A stretch of DNA of 64,000 nt from Spirosoma profusum (GCF_014699005.1 NZ_JACWZY010000033.1:1-64000), one strand, 5' to 3'. Counted from the first letter of the stretch, positions 54,709 through 63,042 are shown. The notes: a model not told the origin generated them from the sequence alone. Made by a program: numbers and translations.

Positions 54709-55581
54709 CTATTCGTCGATGTAACGCCGGGTGATGGGTTGGTAAGAATCGATACGTCGGTCGCGGAAGTAGGGCCACGTAGTACGGTATTTCTCGGATA
54801 GCGCCAGATCGACGGTTTGTACGTGTATCAGTTCCTGATCGTGGGGAGCCAGATACAGCAGCGACCCGAACGGATTGGCTACGAACGAACCACCCCAGAA
54901 TTGCTGATCGGCCTCACGCCCAACGCGGTTCACGGCCACTACGTGTACACCGTTGGCGATAGCATGACTCCGCTGAATGGTTTGCCAGGCGTTGTATTGT
55001 TCCTCATTCTGCTTCGGGTCGGGCTCGTTAGTATCCCAACCGATGGCTGTTGGGTAGAACAGAATTTCAGCGCCCATCAACGACGTAATACGTGCCGCTT
55101 CCGGATACCACTGGTCCCAGCAAATGAGCACGCCGATACGTGCAAACTTTGTGTCGAAAACCTTGTAACCGAGGTCGCCAGGTGTAAAATAAAACTTCTC
55201 GTAATAGCCCGGATCGTCGGGGATGTGCATCTTGCGATACTTGCCAAGATACGTACCGTCGGCGTCCAACACGGCGGTGGTGTTGTGATACAAACCCTGC
55301 GCTCGTTTCTCGAAAAGCGACGCCACAATCACTACGTTCAGTTCGCCGGCGAGTTTCCCTAGCCGCTCGGTGGTGGGGCCGGGAATGGCTTCGGCCAGGC
55401 TGAAATTATGATGATCCTCTACATCGCAGAAGTAGAGCGAGGTGAATAATTCCTGCAAACAAACGATTTGAGCGCCTTTTTGGGCCGCTTCACGAATGCC
55501 ATCGATGGCTTTCTGAATATTGGCCTCGACATCCGCCGAGCAACTCATTTGTACTAAACCGATATTGACGTTTTTAGACAT
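54709..55581 (-). CDS. aguB: carbon-nitrogen hydrolase, N-carbamoylputrescine amidase-like
   Basis: This 290-aa nitrilase-superfamily enzyme would convert N-carbamoylputrescine to putrescine, CO2 and ammonia in polyamine synthesis. ATG 55581 (MSKNVNIGLVQMSC) is chosen because the longer frame adds a sequence unlike the family. The catalytic triad is Glu in IVCLQELF near 41, Lys in YRKMHIPDDPGYYEKFYF near 115 and Cys in GVLICWDQWYPEAA near 152. YPTAIGWD and WGGSFVANPFGS match AguB closely. Agmatine deiminase (AguA) usually accompanies it but is not in this window. Confidence 0.88.
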   Translation of the reverse strand: MSKNVNIGLVQMSCSADVEANIQKAIDGIREAAQKGAQIVCLQELFTSLYFCDVEDHHNFSLAEAIPGPTTERLGKLAGELNVVIVASLFEKRAQGLYHNTTAVLDADGTYLGKYRKMHIPDDPGYYEKFYFTPGDLGYKVFDTKFARIGVLICWDQWYPEAARITSLMGAEILFYPTAIGWDTNEPDPKQNEEQYNAWQTIQRSHAIANGVHVVAVNRVGREADQQFWGGSFVANPFGSLLYLAPHDQELIHVQTVDLALSEKYRTTWPYFRDRRIDSYQPITRRYIDE

Positions 55582-55671
55582 GGGGCAAAAATAGGGCCTT
55601 CTGCATGAACAGACCTTATCTGTAACAAAAAAGCGCACCGGCTGGGTTCGAGAAAATTTGCAATCGACTGC

Positions 55672-57336
55672 TTAATTCGATGCCTGTAAGGTGGAGCCAG
55701 CTCCGAAAATCAGTCGGCCCGTATTGGAATAAATAAGTCGACGAACCGGCTGCGAGCTGCCATCCGGCAAGTTGACCGTATTCCTGAGAAAAACAACATC
55801 AGTAACCGTTGGAATACACGTGCATGACCAGGTCGCCGGGTTTGTCCAGGAGCCACTCTGTACCGAAACCGGATTTCCGCTAAGCTTAAGAACAAAAACG
55901 TCGTAGATACCGGCTGACGTAAGATTTGCTACGTTGGAGCTGGGATCAAAATCGGACGTAGCGGCAAATTGTCCAGTCAGGAAAGCAGTGCCTAATGCAT
56001 CGACCACCATCGAAAAACACTCGTCATGGCTAGTGCCGCCCATCCGACGTGCCCAGATGAAATTGCCCGGCGCATCCAGTTTAACCACGAATATGTCCCG
56101 TAAACCTGCCGACGTAAGATTCGTTACGCCTGCACCTGGGTCAAAATCGACGGTATTTTCGAAATAACCAGCCAGATAAACTTCCCCTAGTCCGTCGATG
56201 GCTACCGAGCTACCATAATCGAAACCCGTTCCGCCAAAGCGTTTTGCCCAGATCAGATTACCAGACTCATCCAGTTTACTGAGAACTATATCGTCTTCAC
56301 CCAGTGAGGTGAGATTGAATAAACCTAAAATATAGGGATCGGCATCCATAGTACCTTCGAACTGACCTACGGTAAAGATATAGCCACTTCGGTAAACTAG
56401 TGAGATACCAAAATCAAAGTCTGAGCCTCCCGTGCGTTTCGCCCAAACAAGATTTCCGGATGCATCCAGTTTGCTGATGAATATATCGCTATTTCCGGCA
56501 GAGTTCAGGTTAAATGTGCCGGGGCCGGGATCAAAATCGGCGGTTTCGTTGAAATGGCCAGTTAGTAAAATCTCTCCATTGCTACCGAGTGCTAGTGATC
56601 GCCCAACGTCGCCCGATGGACCACCCATCCGTTTGGCCCAAACGTACTGACCCGAAGCGTCTAACTTGCTAACAAAAATATCGCTAACCCCCGCCGAGGT
56701 TAGGTTGGCCACACTTAAAGCCGGATTGAAATCAACGGTAGATGCAAAACGACCTGTTGTATAAACATTACCTGCTACGTCTACATCGATGGATAAGCCA
56801 TTGTCTTCCAATGAGCCGCCGATTTGCCTGGCCCAGATCAGATTACCCGAACCGTCGAGCTTACTGATAAAGATATCGTCATAACCCGCCGAATTAAAAT
56901 TGGTTGTGCCCGTTCCCGGATCGAAATCTACGGTACCGACAAAATGGCCAGTGATATGAACATTCCCGAACCGATCTGCGGCTATCGCTTTCCCTTGGTC
57001 CTCGCCCGTTCCACCGATTCGTTTGGCCCACAGAAAATTACCGGATGCATCTAACTTGCTGATAAATATATCAGTAAAGCCTGCCGACGTAAGATTTGCT
57101 ACGTTCGGACCCGGGTCGAAGTCGGCAGTTCCCTCAAAATAACCGGTTGTGTACACATTGCCCGAGCCATCAATAGTAACGGCGTTTCCGTAATCGCGGG
57201 TTGTGCCGCCCATTTTCTTTGCCCAGATCAGATTTTGACCTTGTACAGATGCAGAAAAACTCAAAGAAGCGAGTACGAGAAACAGCAGATAGCTGAAATT
57301 TTGTAGTTTTTCGAACCAGTTGAGTTTGATGGACAT
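55672..57336 (-). CDS. secreted SBBP-type seven-repeat beta-propeller protein
   Basis: This 554-aa protein has a signal peptide at about 1-33 (ends VQGQ) followed by NLIWAKKM and seven tandem repeats of about 65 residues. Each begins GG(T/S)xxDxG and contains GxVYxTGxF, a DFDPG-type acidic turn, NLTSAG, DIFISKLDASGN and (L/I)WAK(R/K). The extra N-terminal strand could close a seven-bladed propeller. After repeat 7, a domain starts (SGSWTNPATWSCTCIPT) that in related proteins is longer and followed by a T9SS sorting tail; here the protein ends about 70 residues later without one. It is an exported binding or structural protein of unknown partner. Confidence 0.85.
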   Translation of the reverse strand: MSIKLNWFEKLQNFSYLLFLVLASLSFSASVQGQNLIWAKKMGGTTRDYGNAVTIDGSGNVYTTGYFEGTADFDPGPNVANLTSAGFTDIFISKLDASGNFLWAKRIGGTGEDQGKAIAADRFGNVHITGHFVGTVDFDPGTGTTNFNSAGYDDIFISKLDGSGNLIWARQIGGSLEDNGLSIDVDVAGNVYTTGRFASTVDFNPALSVANLTSAGVSDIFVSKLDASGQYVWAKRMGGPSGDVGRSLALGSNGEILLTGHFNETADFDPGPGTFNLNSAGNSDIFISKLDASGNLVWAKRTGGSDFDFGISLVYRSGYIFTVGQFEGTMDADPYILGLFNLTSLGEDDIVLSKLDESGNLIWAKRFGGTGFDYGSSVAIDGLGEVYLAGYFENTVDFDPGAGVTNLTSAGLRDIFVVKLDAPGNFIWARRMGGTSHDECFSMVVDALGTAFLTGQFAATSDFDPSSNVANLTSAGIYDVFVLKLSGNPVSVQSGSWTNPATWSCTCIPTVTDVVFLRNTVNLPDGSSQPVRRLIYSNTGRLIFGAGSTLQASN

Positions 57337-57423
57337 AAGGGTAATTTGTTCATAACCAGAACAATACTATAGAATCCCTGTCAGCTTCCCAAACCGTTTA
57401 CTCAAAAGTCCAATTCAACTCGT

Positions 57424-57518
57424 TTAGACTAAAGCAACGTAGTAAACTGTGCAGACGCTACGTTCTAACGTAGTAGGACCTAAGTCGGTCAGACTTTAAC
57501 TAGTAAATTCGACGTAGT
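57424..57518. other. intergenic cluster of TACGT/ACGTA pentamers
   Basis: The 196-bp gap between divergent genes at 57336 and 57533 holds four or more copies of AACGTAGTA or CTACGTT in about 90 bp, in both orientations (for example AACGTAGTA at 57437, GCTACGTT at 57457, AACGTAGTA at 57468, GACGTAGTA at 57511). Adjacent AACGTAG and CTACGTT words can pair. It is the densest non-coding cluster of this pentamer in the window and overlaps where the oxidoreductase promoter should lie. Confidence 0.55.
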
Positions 57519-57532
57519 ATTCAACTAAACGA

Positions 57533-58633
57533 ATGAAAATGACGACGCGACGAACATTCCTGCATACAACCGCCCTTACCGGGATAGTAGCTTCGATACA
57601 ACCTAACACATTATGGGCAGCTACGAATCCAGCCAAAGACCGCCTTGGCGTAGCGTTGGTCGGATTGGGCTATTATAGTACTGATTTGCTGGCTCCTGCT
57701 TTGCAAAAAACAAAAAACTGTTACCTCGCTGGTATCGTGACTGGTACGCCCGAAAAAGCTGAAAAGTGGAAGAAGCAATATAATATTCCCGACAAGAATA
57801 TTTACTCTTACCAAACTTTCGACCAGATCGCCAACAACCCTGACATCGACGTCGTATACGTAGTGCTGCCCCCGTCGATGCACGAAGAGTACGTAGTACG
57901 AGCGGCCAAAGCGGGCAAGCATGTCTGGTGCGAGAAACCAATGGCTGTAACGGCAAAGGAATGTCAAAACATGATTGATGCCTGCGCCAAAAATAAAGTT
58001 ACGCTGTCTATTGGATACCGACTTCAGCATGAACCCAACACACAGGAGTGGATGAAAGGACTGCGCGAAGGAAAAATCGGTAAAATTCAAATGGTCGACT
58101 GCGCAGCAGCGTATTATGACAATCGCACCACGCACTGGAAGCAGAAAAAAGAAATGGGTGGGGGCGTTATGTACGATATGGGTGTGTACGTAATACAGGG
58201 CGCTCGGCTGGCAACTGGAGAAGAACCCATTTCCGTAACGGCTCAACAATACACGACCCGGCCCGATGTTTACAAAAACGGCCTTGACGAGACGTCGATG
58301 GTTCAACTGGTTTTTCCGAGTGGTGCCAGGGCTTCCTTACAGACTAGCTACGGTATGAATATGAATTATTTGCACGTAACGGGTTCGAAAGGATCATGGC
58401 GGATGGAGCCCTATTCGGGTTATAACGGACAGAAAGGGAATTGGGGTAACGGCGGAACCATTGAACATCCCTATGAAGTCCCCTGGCAGCAAACTAAACA
58501 GATGGACGACGATGCGCTGGCCATTATGAACAAAAAACCGATGATTGCTCCGGGCGAAGAAGGGTTGCGCGACATTAAAGTTGTCGAAGCAATATATGCA
58601 GCCGCCAAATCGGGAAAGGAAGTTAAAATTTGA
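57533..58633 (+). CDS. Gfo/Idh/MocA family oxidoreductase, exported
   Basis: This 366-aa NAD(P)-dependent oxidoreductase has a twin-arginine-like N-terminus (TTRRTFLHTTALTGIVAS) that suggests Tat export, as in glucose-fructose oxidoreductase relatives. The Rossmann part has VALVGLGYYSTDLLAPAL near 39 and DVVYVVLPPSMHEEYVVRAAKAGKHVWCEKPMA near 105, with catalytic Lys in EKP. The C-terminal domain includes GGGVMYDMGVYVIQGARLATG with the usual Asp/His-like region near 215. It would oxidise or reduce a free sugar in the periplasm. It is divergent from the propeller gene and stands alone. Confidence 0.9.
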   Translation: MKMTTRRTFLHTTALTGIVASIQPNTLWAATNPAKDRLGVALVGLGYYSTDLLAPALQKTKNCYLAGIVTGTPEKAEKWKKQYNIPDKNIYSYQTFDQIANNPDIDVVYVVLPPSMHEEYVVRAAKAGKHVWCEKPMAVTAKECQNMIDACAKNKVTLSIGYRLQHEPNTQEWMKGLREGKIGKIQMVDCAAAYYDNRTTHWKQKKEMGGGVMYDMGVYVIQGARLATGEEPISVTAQQYTTRPDVYKNGLDETSMVQLVFPSGARASLQTSYGMNMNYLHVTGSKGSWRMEPYSGYNGQKGNWGNGGTIEHPYEVPWQQTKQMDDDALAIMNKKPMIAPGEEGLRDIKVVEAIYAAAKSGKEVKI

Positions 58634-58636
58634 GTA

Positions 58637-58730
58637 TTTTTTGTCATGCTGACACAGGAAGCATCTTGAACTCTCCAAACCTGAGAGTAATGATACATTA
58701 AGAGGCTTCGTTCCTCAGCATGACAAAAAA
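58637..58730. repeat. imperfect inverted repeat (family III)
   Basis: Left TTTTTTGTCATGCTGACACA (58637 on) and right AGGCTTCGTTCCTCAGCATGA (58701 on) are the two arms of a family III element with several mismatches. It starts 4 bp after the oxidoreductase stop codon. Confidence 0.8.
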
Positions 58731-58857
58731 ACACTTCGTTCTCTATTTCAACTCTAAAAATTTATCTTTTAGATATTGAACGTAATACCCTGAGAGTTGG
58801 AACTTTAAACGTAGTGCTATTTCATTTATACGCTAAATTATTTTAGTTGTATTATAT

Positions 58858-58895
58858 AAAGTCGGGTAGCTCGTTTGGTGAGCCGCCCGACTTTT
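58858..58895 (+). promoter_or_regulatory. hairpin upstream of the 77-aa gene
   Basis: AAAGTCGGGTAGCTC (58858-58872) and GAGCCGCCCGACTTT (58880-58894) form a 15-bp stem with two non-Watson-Crick positions and a 7-nt loop, followed by TTTT. It could end transcription from the left or act as a leader hairpin; it lies 31 bp before the ATG at 58926. Confidence 0.55.
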
Positions 58896-58925
58896 GCTTA
58901 TTTCGCCTGTCAACCTCAGCCGCCC

Positions 58926-59159
58926 ATGCAACCCACCGACTTCGCCCGACTCTCCGCCGACCAGCAACTTGATACGCTCTATTTCACCGGCGATATTCTC
59001 GCAAACCGGTACGAAGGCGAAAACATTTTTCTGCTCTACAACCTCCGCGATTTCTACGTAGAGTTGCGGTACGACGCGTACAACAATCAACTGCATCAGG
59101 TGACGGCCTTCCGCGATACCAACAAGCTGGAGCCTTACCTGCCATATCTGGTTGATTAA
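58926..59159 (+). CDS. hypothetical small protein, 77 aa
   Basis: ATG 58926 (MQPTDFARLSADQQLDTLYF) is chosen because the longer frame starts inside the hairpin. The protein is soluble, aromatic-rich and acidic, with the run YNLRDFYVELRYDAYNNQLHQV, and resembles small Bacteroidota proteins of unknown function. There is no signal peptide. It contains the TACGT pentamer (CTACGTAGAG near 59055), so it looks native. Function is unknown. Confidence 0.7.
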   Translation: MQPTDFARLSADQQLDTLYFTGDILANRYEGENIFLLYNLRDFYVELRYDAYNNQLHQVTAFRDTNKLEPYLPYLVD

Positions 59160-59425
59160 CGTATCACCACCAATTTTTCGATTTCTGGACAATTTCGTTA
59201 CGTCATCCCTGGATGAACAGGGTTTGCTATGTCGTTGTTACTACGTTGTAAAGTAGTCGACACGTATGCTCATTGAACGTAGTGGCTGCAATTGAGGTAA
59301 TACGATTGGCGGAGAGAGGCTTACCGAATGAATTGTAGCGTCAATTTACATGTATTTTAAGGCATTCATATTCTCTTAACGTGACTTAGATTCTACAACG
59401 TGGCACAAACCAAAAAGCATACGTT

Positions 59426-59878
59426 ATGACAAAAAGTAAATTAGTACGAATGGACAATGTCGGCATCGTGGTAGAATCCCTCGATGAAGTCATCACTTTT
59501 TTTGCTGAGCTTGGTATGAAGCTCGAAGGTCGATTCATAGTTGAGGGAGAATGGGCCGGGCGTGTCACTGGATTGGGTTCCCAGCGTGTTGAGGTTGCCA
59601 TGATGGTCACTCCCGACGGTCACAGTCGGCTCGAGCTTTCCAGATTTCTTACTCCCCCTACAATAGCTGATCATCGGAACGACCCAGTGAACGCTCTGGG
59701 CTATTTACGTGTGATGTTCGCCGTGGAAGATATTGACGAAACGCTCGTCAGGCTCCGCCAGTTGGGCGCCCAACTGGTCGGCGAAGTGGTTCAGTACGAA
59801 GACGTATATCGGCTTTGCTATATTCGTGGGCCTGAAGGACTTCTCATTGGAATAGCCGAACAACTCGGTAATAAATAG
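59426..59878 (+). CDS. VOC (glyoxalase/bleomycin-resistance) family protein
   Basis: This 150-aa protein has the paired beta-alpha-beta-beta-beta modules of the vicinal oxygen chelate superfamily. The first module starts VRMDNVGIVVESLDEVITFF near 7 and includes GRFIVEGEWAGRV; the second starts LGYLRVMFAVEDIDETLVRL near 90 and ends LCYIRGPEGLLIGIAEQL. It may act on a small molecule or serve as a resistance protein. The substrate is unknown. It precedes a methyltransferase gene by 53 bp. Confidence 0.85.
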   Translation: MTKSKLVRMDNVGIVVESLDEVITFFAELGMKLEGRFIVEGEWAGRVTGLGSQRVEVAMMVTPDGHSRLELSRFLTPPTIADHRNDPVNALGYLRVMFAVEDIDETLVRLRQLGAQLVGEVVQYEDVYRLCYIRGPEGLLIGIAEQLGNK

Positions 59879-59931
59879 TGTCGTAGACTCCGATTTTCAG
59901 TTCGGATGAACGTAGTTCAATTATATAAATT

Positions 59932-60546
59932 TTGGAAGACCCTAAGTGCATCGTACAACGGGGATATGACCAGTTAGGAACCCGTTATAGAACTCATTAT
60001 GAACAGCTAAATCCAGATCGGTATAATGACTGGTTAATCGCCTTTGCGCGCTTACTACCTAAAGATGCCAGCGTTCTCGAATTGGGATGCGCTGATGGCA
60101 TTCCAACTGCCCATTTTCTGAGTCAGCAATTCGATTATCTGGGCGTCGATATTTCTCCGGTCCAGATCCAGCAGGCGCGCGCCAACGTTCCTAATGCCCG
60201 CTTTGAGGTCGCTGACATGGCTAGTCTTAACTTTCCTGCTCTTTCTTTCGATGGAGTTCTAGCCTTGTATTCAATTATTCATCTCCCCATAGCTGAGCAG
60301 CCTGCTTTATTCAATGAAGTTTATAACTGGCTCAAAGCTGAAGGGTATTTTCTATGCATTACAGGCGCTCAAGCATGGACAGGCACAGATGAGGATTGGA
60401 ATCAACTAGGTACTAGCATGTATTGGAGCCATACTGATGCCATCACTTATCAATCTTGGTTTCTTGAAATAGGGTTTACGATTCTTGATACTCATTTTGT
60501 GGCAGAGGGAGACGGCGGTCATACTTACTTTTTACTAAGGAAATGA
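59932..60546 (+). CDS. class I SAM-dependent methyltransferase
   Basis: This 204-aa Rossmann-fold methyltransferase starts at TTG 59932, the first start codon in the frame after an in-frame stop. SAM-binding motif I is ASVLELGCADGIPTAHFL near 44, followed by YLGVDISPVQIQQARANVP near 70, ARFEVADMASLNF near 90 and FDGVLALYSIIHLP near 106. The acceptor is unknown. Its codon use is plainer and more AT-rich than its neighbours, and the gene contains no TACGT/ACGTA, so it may have been acquired recently. Confidence 0.85.
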   Translation: MEDPKCIVQRGYDQLGTRYRTHYEQLNPDRYNDWLIAFARLLPKDASVLELGCADGIPTAHFLSQQFDYLGVDISPVQIQQARANVPNARFEVADMASLNFPALSFDGVLALYSIIHLPIAEQPALFNEVYNWLKAEGYFLCITGAQAWTGTDEDWNQLGTSMYWSHTDAITYQSWFLEIGFTILDTHFVAEGDGGHTYFLLRK

Positions 60547-60682
60547 CTTAGACAATTCTCAGCAATGATAGCCTGAAGGAGATGAAACATTCTTGCTTTA
60601 GCTTCTTTACATAAACTGAGCTAGCTAACCAGTCTGGAAAAATACAATTCGCCAGCCACCCTTTCAATTGTATTCCAAACAA

Positions 60683-60740
60683 TTCGGCCTCCAGTTGATA
60701 CGTCAGATTTTAGCAGCCGACGTATCAACTGGAGGCCGAA
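60683..60740. repeat. perfect 22-bp inverted repeat between convergent genes
   Basis: TTCGGCCTCCAGTTGATACG (60683 on, arm to 60704) pairs exactly with 60719-60740 around a 14-bp loop. It lies between the convergent methyltransferase and SMP-30-like genes and could terminate both. Confidence 0.87.
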
Positions 60741-60773
60741 AATAATGTGTAGCCTGAAAGGGCTATCTCAGCC

Positions 60774-61622
60774 TTACTTCAGCGAATAAGCCTTAACCGT
60801 GTGGTGATTGAACGTGGGTACGTACAAGACCTGGGCACTGGAATTATAATCGACATCAGCAGAGTTAATTTTCTCGGCAGAGGTATCCTGCTTTAATTCG
60901 GTTTTGCCGTCTGCGCCGACGTGCCAGATTTTCCCGCCCCACTCCGTGACTATATAAGCCTGCTTCCCTAACGGAGCGATACCGTCAATTCCACCCGACA
61001 CTTTAGCGAGCGTTCTCATCTGTTTCGTCGCTGGGTCGATGGCCATCAGCGAACCGTCACCATTGCCGATCAACAACAGGCCGTTATCGACCAGTAAGCC
61101 ATTTGGATTACTGAGCGGAGTTCCTTCCGAAACCATACTGGCTTTACCATCTGTTATTGACCAAATCCGATTACTCCTCATGTCCGTTACGTAGATCGTC
61201 TTCTTCTGCGTATCAACGGCAATGTCATTGAGAAATTTAGCTTCTGGGATCGGATAACGGTTCACAATCTGACCGGTTGCCTTTGAAATTTCAGCGACTT
61301 GCGTCATTTCGGTTACGTATAACTTATCGCCCAAAATGCCCATTCCTTTCGTAGAATTGAGGCCCTCGGTAAACTTGAGCTTAATCACTTTACCATCTGG
61401 ACCTATTTTGGCAATGAAGCTATTTTTGTTCTCCATCGTTGGGCTGCCATTGATACAGGCGACGTAAATGACTTTTTGGGCAGGATCATATAAGACCGAT
61501 TCAGGGGTACGTAGCGTCGTATCAGACTCCCAAAGGGCCTTTAATGAGCTGGTCTGAGCATGAATCGGAGTCAGTGCACCCCCTAATAAAATTAGCAAAG
61601 CAGGTAGGAAATACGATTTCAT
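60774..61622 (-). CDS. secreted SMP-30/gluconolactonase-like beta-propeller protein
   Basis: This 282-aa protein has a signal peptide at 1-22 (ends IHAQ) and a six-bladed propeller pattern: TPESVLYDPAQKVIYVACI, GMGILGDKLYVTE, FLNDIAVDTQKKTIYVTDM, NPNGLLVDNGLLLIGN, GIDGIAPLGKQAYIVTEW and SADVDYNSSAQVLYVPTF. FLNDIAVD and NPNGLL carry the acidic and Asn positions of metal-binding SMP-30 propellers. It may hydrolyse a lactone or only bind. It faces the methyltransferase gene across a hairpin. Confidence 0.82.
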   Translation of the reverse strand: MKSYFLPALLILLGGALTPIHAQTSSLKALWESDTTLRTPESVLYDPAQKVIYVACINGSPTMENKNSFIAKIGPDGKVIKLKFTEGLNSTKGMGILGDKLYVTEMTQVAEISKATGQIVNRYPIPEAKFLNDIAVDTQKKTIYVTDMRSNRIWSITDGKASMVSEGTPLSNPNGLLVDNGLLLIGNGDGSLMAIDPATKQMRTLAKVSGGIDGIAPLGKQAYIVTEWGGKIWHVGADGKTELKQDTSAEKINSADVDYNSSAQVLYVPTFNHHTVKAYSLK

Positions 61623-61749
61623 TGAGTAAAGGTTTATAAGTCCGGGCGAAAATTAGTTTAAATAATCAAATAAACCGCTAGAGGATAAGAATCGTACAAG
61701 GTAGGGATACTTACTACGTCATCTATAAATGCGTATCGACTTATAAATG

Positions 61750-61783
61750 ACTGAGGTCAACACTACGTAGTGTTGACCTCAGT
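61750..61783. repeat. perfect 34-bp palindrome centred on TACGTA
   Basis: ACTGAGGTCAACACTAC (61750-61766) is followed immediately by its exact complement (61767-61783). There is no loop beyond what folding would require. The centre is CTACGTAG. It lies 48 bp beyond the ArsR-like gene's stop codon and about 130 bp upstream of the SMP-30-like start, so it could be a terminator or a binding site for a dimeric regulator. Confidence 0.9.
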
Positions 61784-61830
61784 CGTGTTGTTCATTAGTT
61801 CCCATCAAAGCAGTAGCCTTCGGGTATTGG

Positions 61831-62202
61831 TTACGAAAAAGCAGGAATTTGTCCTTTGAGATTTTGCCGGAACGATGCCGTTTGCTCGTCATTACGTACT
61901 ACTACGTCGGTTCGATTTCGGAAAAACAAGTCAAAACCGGCAGCTATCGCCATTTCTGATAAGCCGTAATAGATTTCCCGCCCTTTACGGCGTTTCCTGA
62001 GCAGCATCTTTTTCTCCATGTAGCGTAAATTCCTGTAGAGAAAAAACGGATCTGTGTCGGGTAAACCCTGCTGTAGAGTTGGAATGCTGACAAACTGTTC
62101 GGCAATGATAATCGCCATAATCTGAATGCGCAGGGGATGTCCCATCGCTTTAAGCATATCAGCTAGTTGATTAGCCGTTGACTGATCGCTCAACATAGTC
62201 AC
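61831..62202 (-). CDS. ArsR-like winged-helix transcriptional regulator
   Basis: This 123-aa DNA-binding protein has an ArsR-type start (ADMLKAMGHPLRIQIMAII) near 13 and a winged-helix region with LYRNLRYMEKKMLLRKRRKGREIYYGLSEMA near 55-85, where the recognition helix and wing are readable. No clear metal-binding Cys pair is present, so the signal is unlikely to be a thiol-bound metal. ATGs at 62202 and 62196 are both possible. It follows the secreted protein gene at 62220 with an 18-bp gap, so it is probably cotranscribed. Confidence 0.82.
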   Translation of the reverse strand: MTMLSDQSTANQLADMLKAMGHPLRIQIMAIIIAEQFVSIPTLQQGLPDTDPFFLYRNLRYMEKKMLLRKRRKGREIYYGLSEMAIAAGFDLFFRNRTDVVVRNDEQTASFRQNLKGQIPAFS

Positions 62203-62219
62203 TGATCGTTTCAGGATGA

Positions 62220-62768
62220 TTAGTCGAGGGTAACGGGAGTCGGTGAACGTTCTGATTCGCTTTGACGCGGCTCGTCAGTCGGATTCTGATTGATGTTGGG
62301 TTGTAGTGTAAAGGCGAGCTGCGCTTCCTGCCGTCTCACCTTATACTGATAACGTTTGTTGTCAATTTTTACGATGATCTGGCAGGAGTTTTCAGGGAGA
62401 GATGATAAATCGATTCGGCGGTTGTATCGATTATGGTTGGTGAACTCCTCATACAGAGAGCGGTTTTGTTGATCCACGACCTCAATTTTATACCGCAGAT
62501 GTTCTGGGTTGTTGATCATCAGATGCACCTTGCCCTTCTGACTCACATACGCGTGAACCTGATAGGAAGCTGAAGCCAGTGCATAATCAGGATCGCTATC
62601 CGATCGGACAAGAACGTTGGCAGGCGTTACGTTCTGCGCTGTTACGTTCTGCGCTGTTACGTTGCTGACTTGTGCCCGACCAGAATGGGCTAACAAAACG
62701 AACGTAGCAACTAAGCCTACTGCCAGTTGGCCAATAGATGGCAAGAGCGTGTGTTGATTGGTTAACAT
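62220..62768 (-). CDS. hypothetical secreted protein with short tandem repeat
   Basis: This 182-aa protein has a signal peptide at about 12-33 (ends GRAQ), then SNVTAQNVTAQNVTPANV, a short repeat encoded by three 15-bp units. A beta-sandwich-like domain follows at about 60-150 (VHAYVSQKGKVHLMINNPEHLRYKIEVV), as in periplasmic proteins that form bundle-like folds, then a Pro/Glu-rich tail. The family is not recognised. It is the first gene of a unit with the ArsR-like regulator, which may control it. Confidence 0.65.
   Translation of the reverse strand: MLTNQHTLLPSIGQLAVGLVATFVLLAHSGRAQVSNVTAQNVTAQNVTPANVLVRSDSDPDYALASASYQVHAYVSQKGKVHLMINNPEHLRYKIEVVDQQNRSLYEEFTNHNRYNRRIDLSSLPENSCQIIVKIDNKRYQYKVRRQEAQLAFTLQPNINQNPTDEPRQSESERSPTPVTLD
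62626..62670. repeat. three 15-bp tandem units inside the secreted-protein gene
   Basis: Two exact copies of GTTACGTTCTGCGCT (62626-62640, 62641-62655) and one variant (62656-62670) encode the (A)QNVT repeat on the - strand. Each unit contains TTACGTT. Confidence 0.85.
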
Positions 62769-63006
62769 GGTTGAAATTTGTTTTAGCGTTTCAATTCAAG
62801 GTTGTATTCCGGTGGTAAAGCAACCGCCTATATCGATAGGAGAATTTTATTTTAGCCTAACGACGTATTTACCGGCCCACATAACCGGTTTCGGCTCCGT
62901 AGCGCAGTTGGGCGAGAAAATCGGTCGTTTGTCGAAAGTGACTTCCGTTGGGGAGAGCACAAGCGTTGTTGGGCAAAATAGCCAGTGTAATGATCAACGT
63001 ACGTAG

Positions 63007-63014
63007 TAAATTTG
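63007..63014 (+). promoter_or_regulatory. possible -7 box upstream of the histidine kinase
   Basis: TAAATTTG matches TAnnTTTG, 28 bp before the ATG at 63043. No TTTG lies 19 bp upstream, so support is partial. The rest of 62769-63042 shows no gene or hairpin. Confidence 0.4.
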
Positions 63015-63042
63015 TGTCTTTAATGAATTGAAAACCGTAGAA

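Noticed and set aside
57611..58306. 231-codon - strand frame inside the oxidoreductase
   Set aside because: Antisense shadow; the + strand gene has all Gfo/Idh/MocA motifs.
62626..62670. CRISPR-like direct repeats
   Set aside because: Units of 15 bp without spacers, in frame inside a coding sequence.
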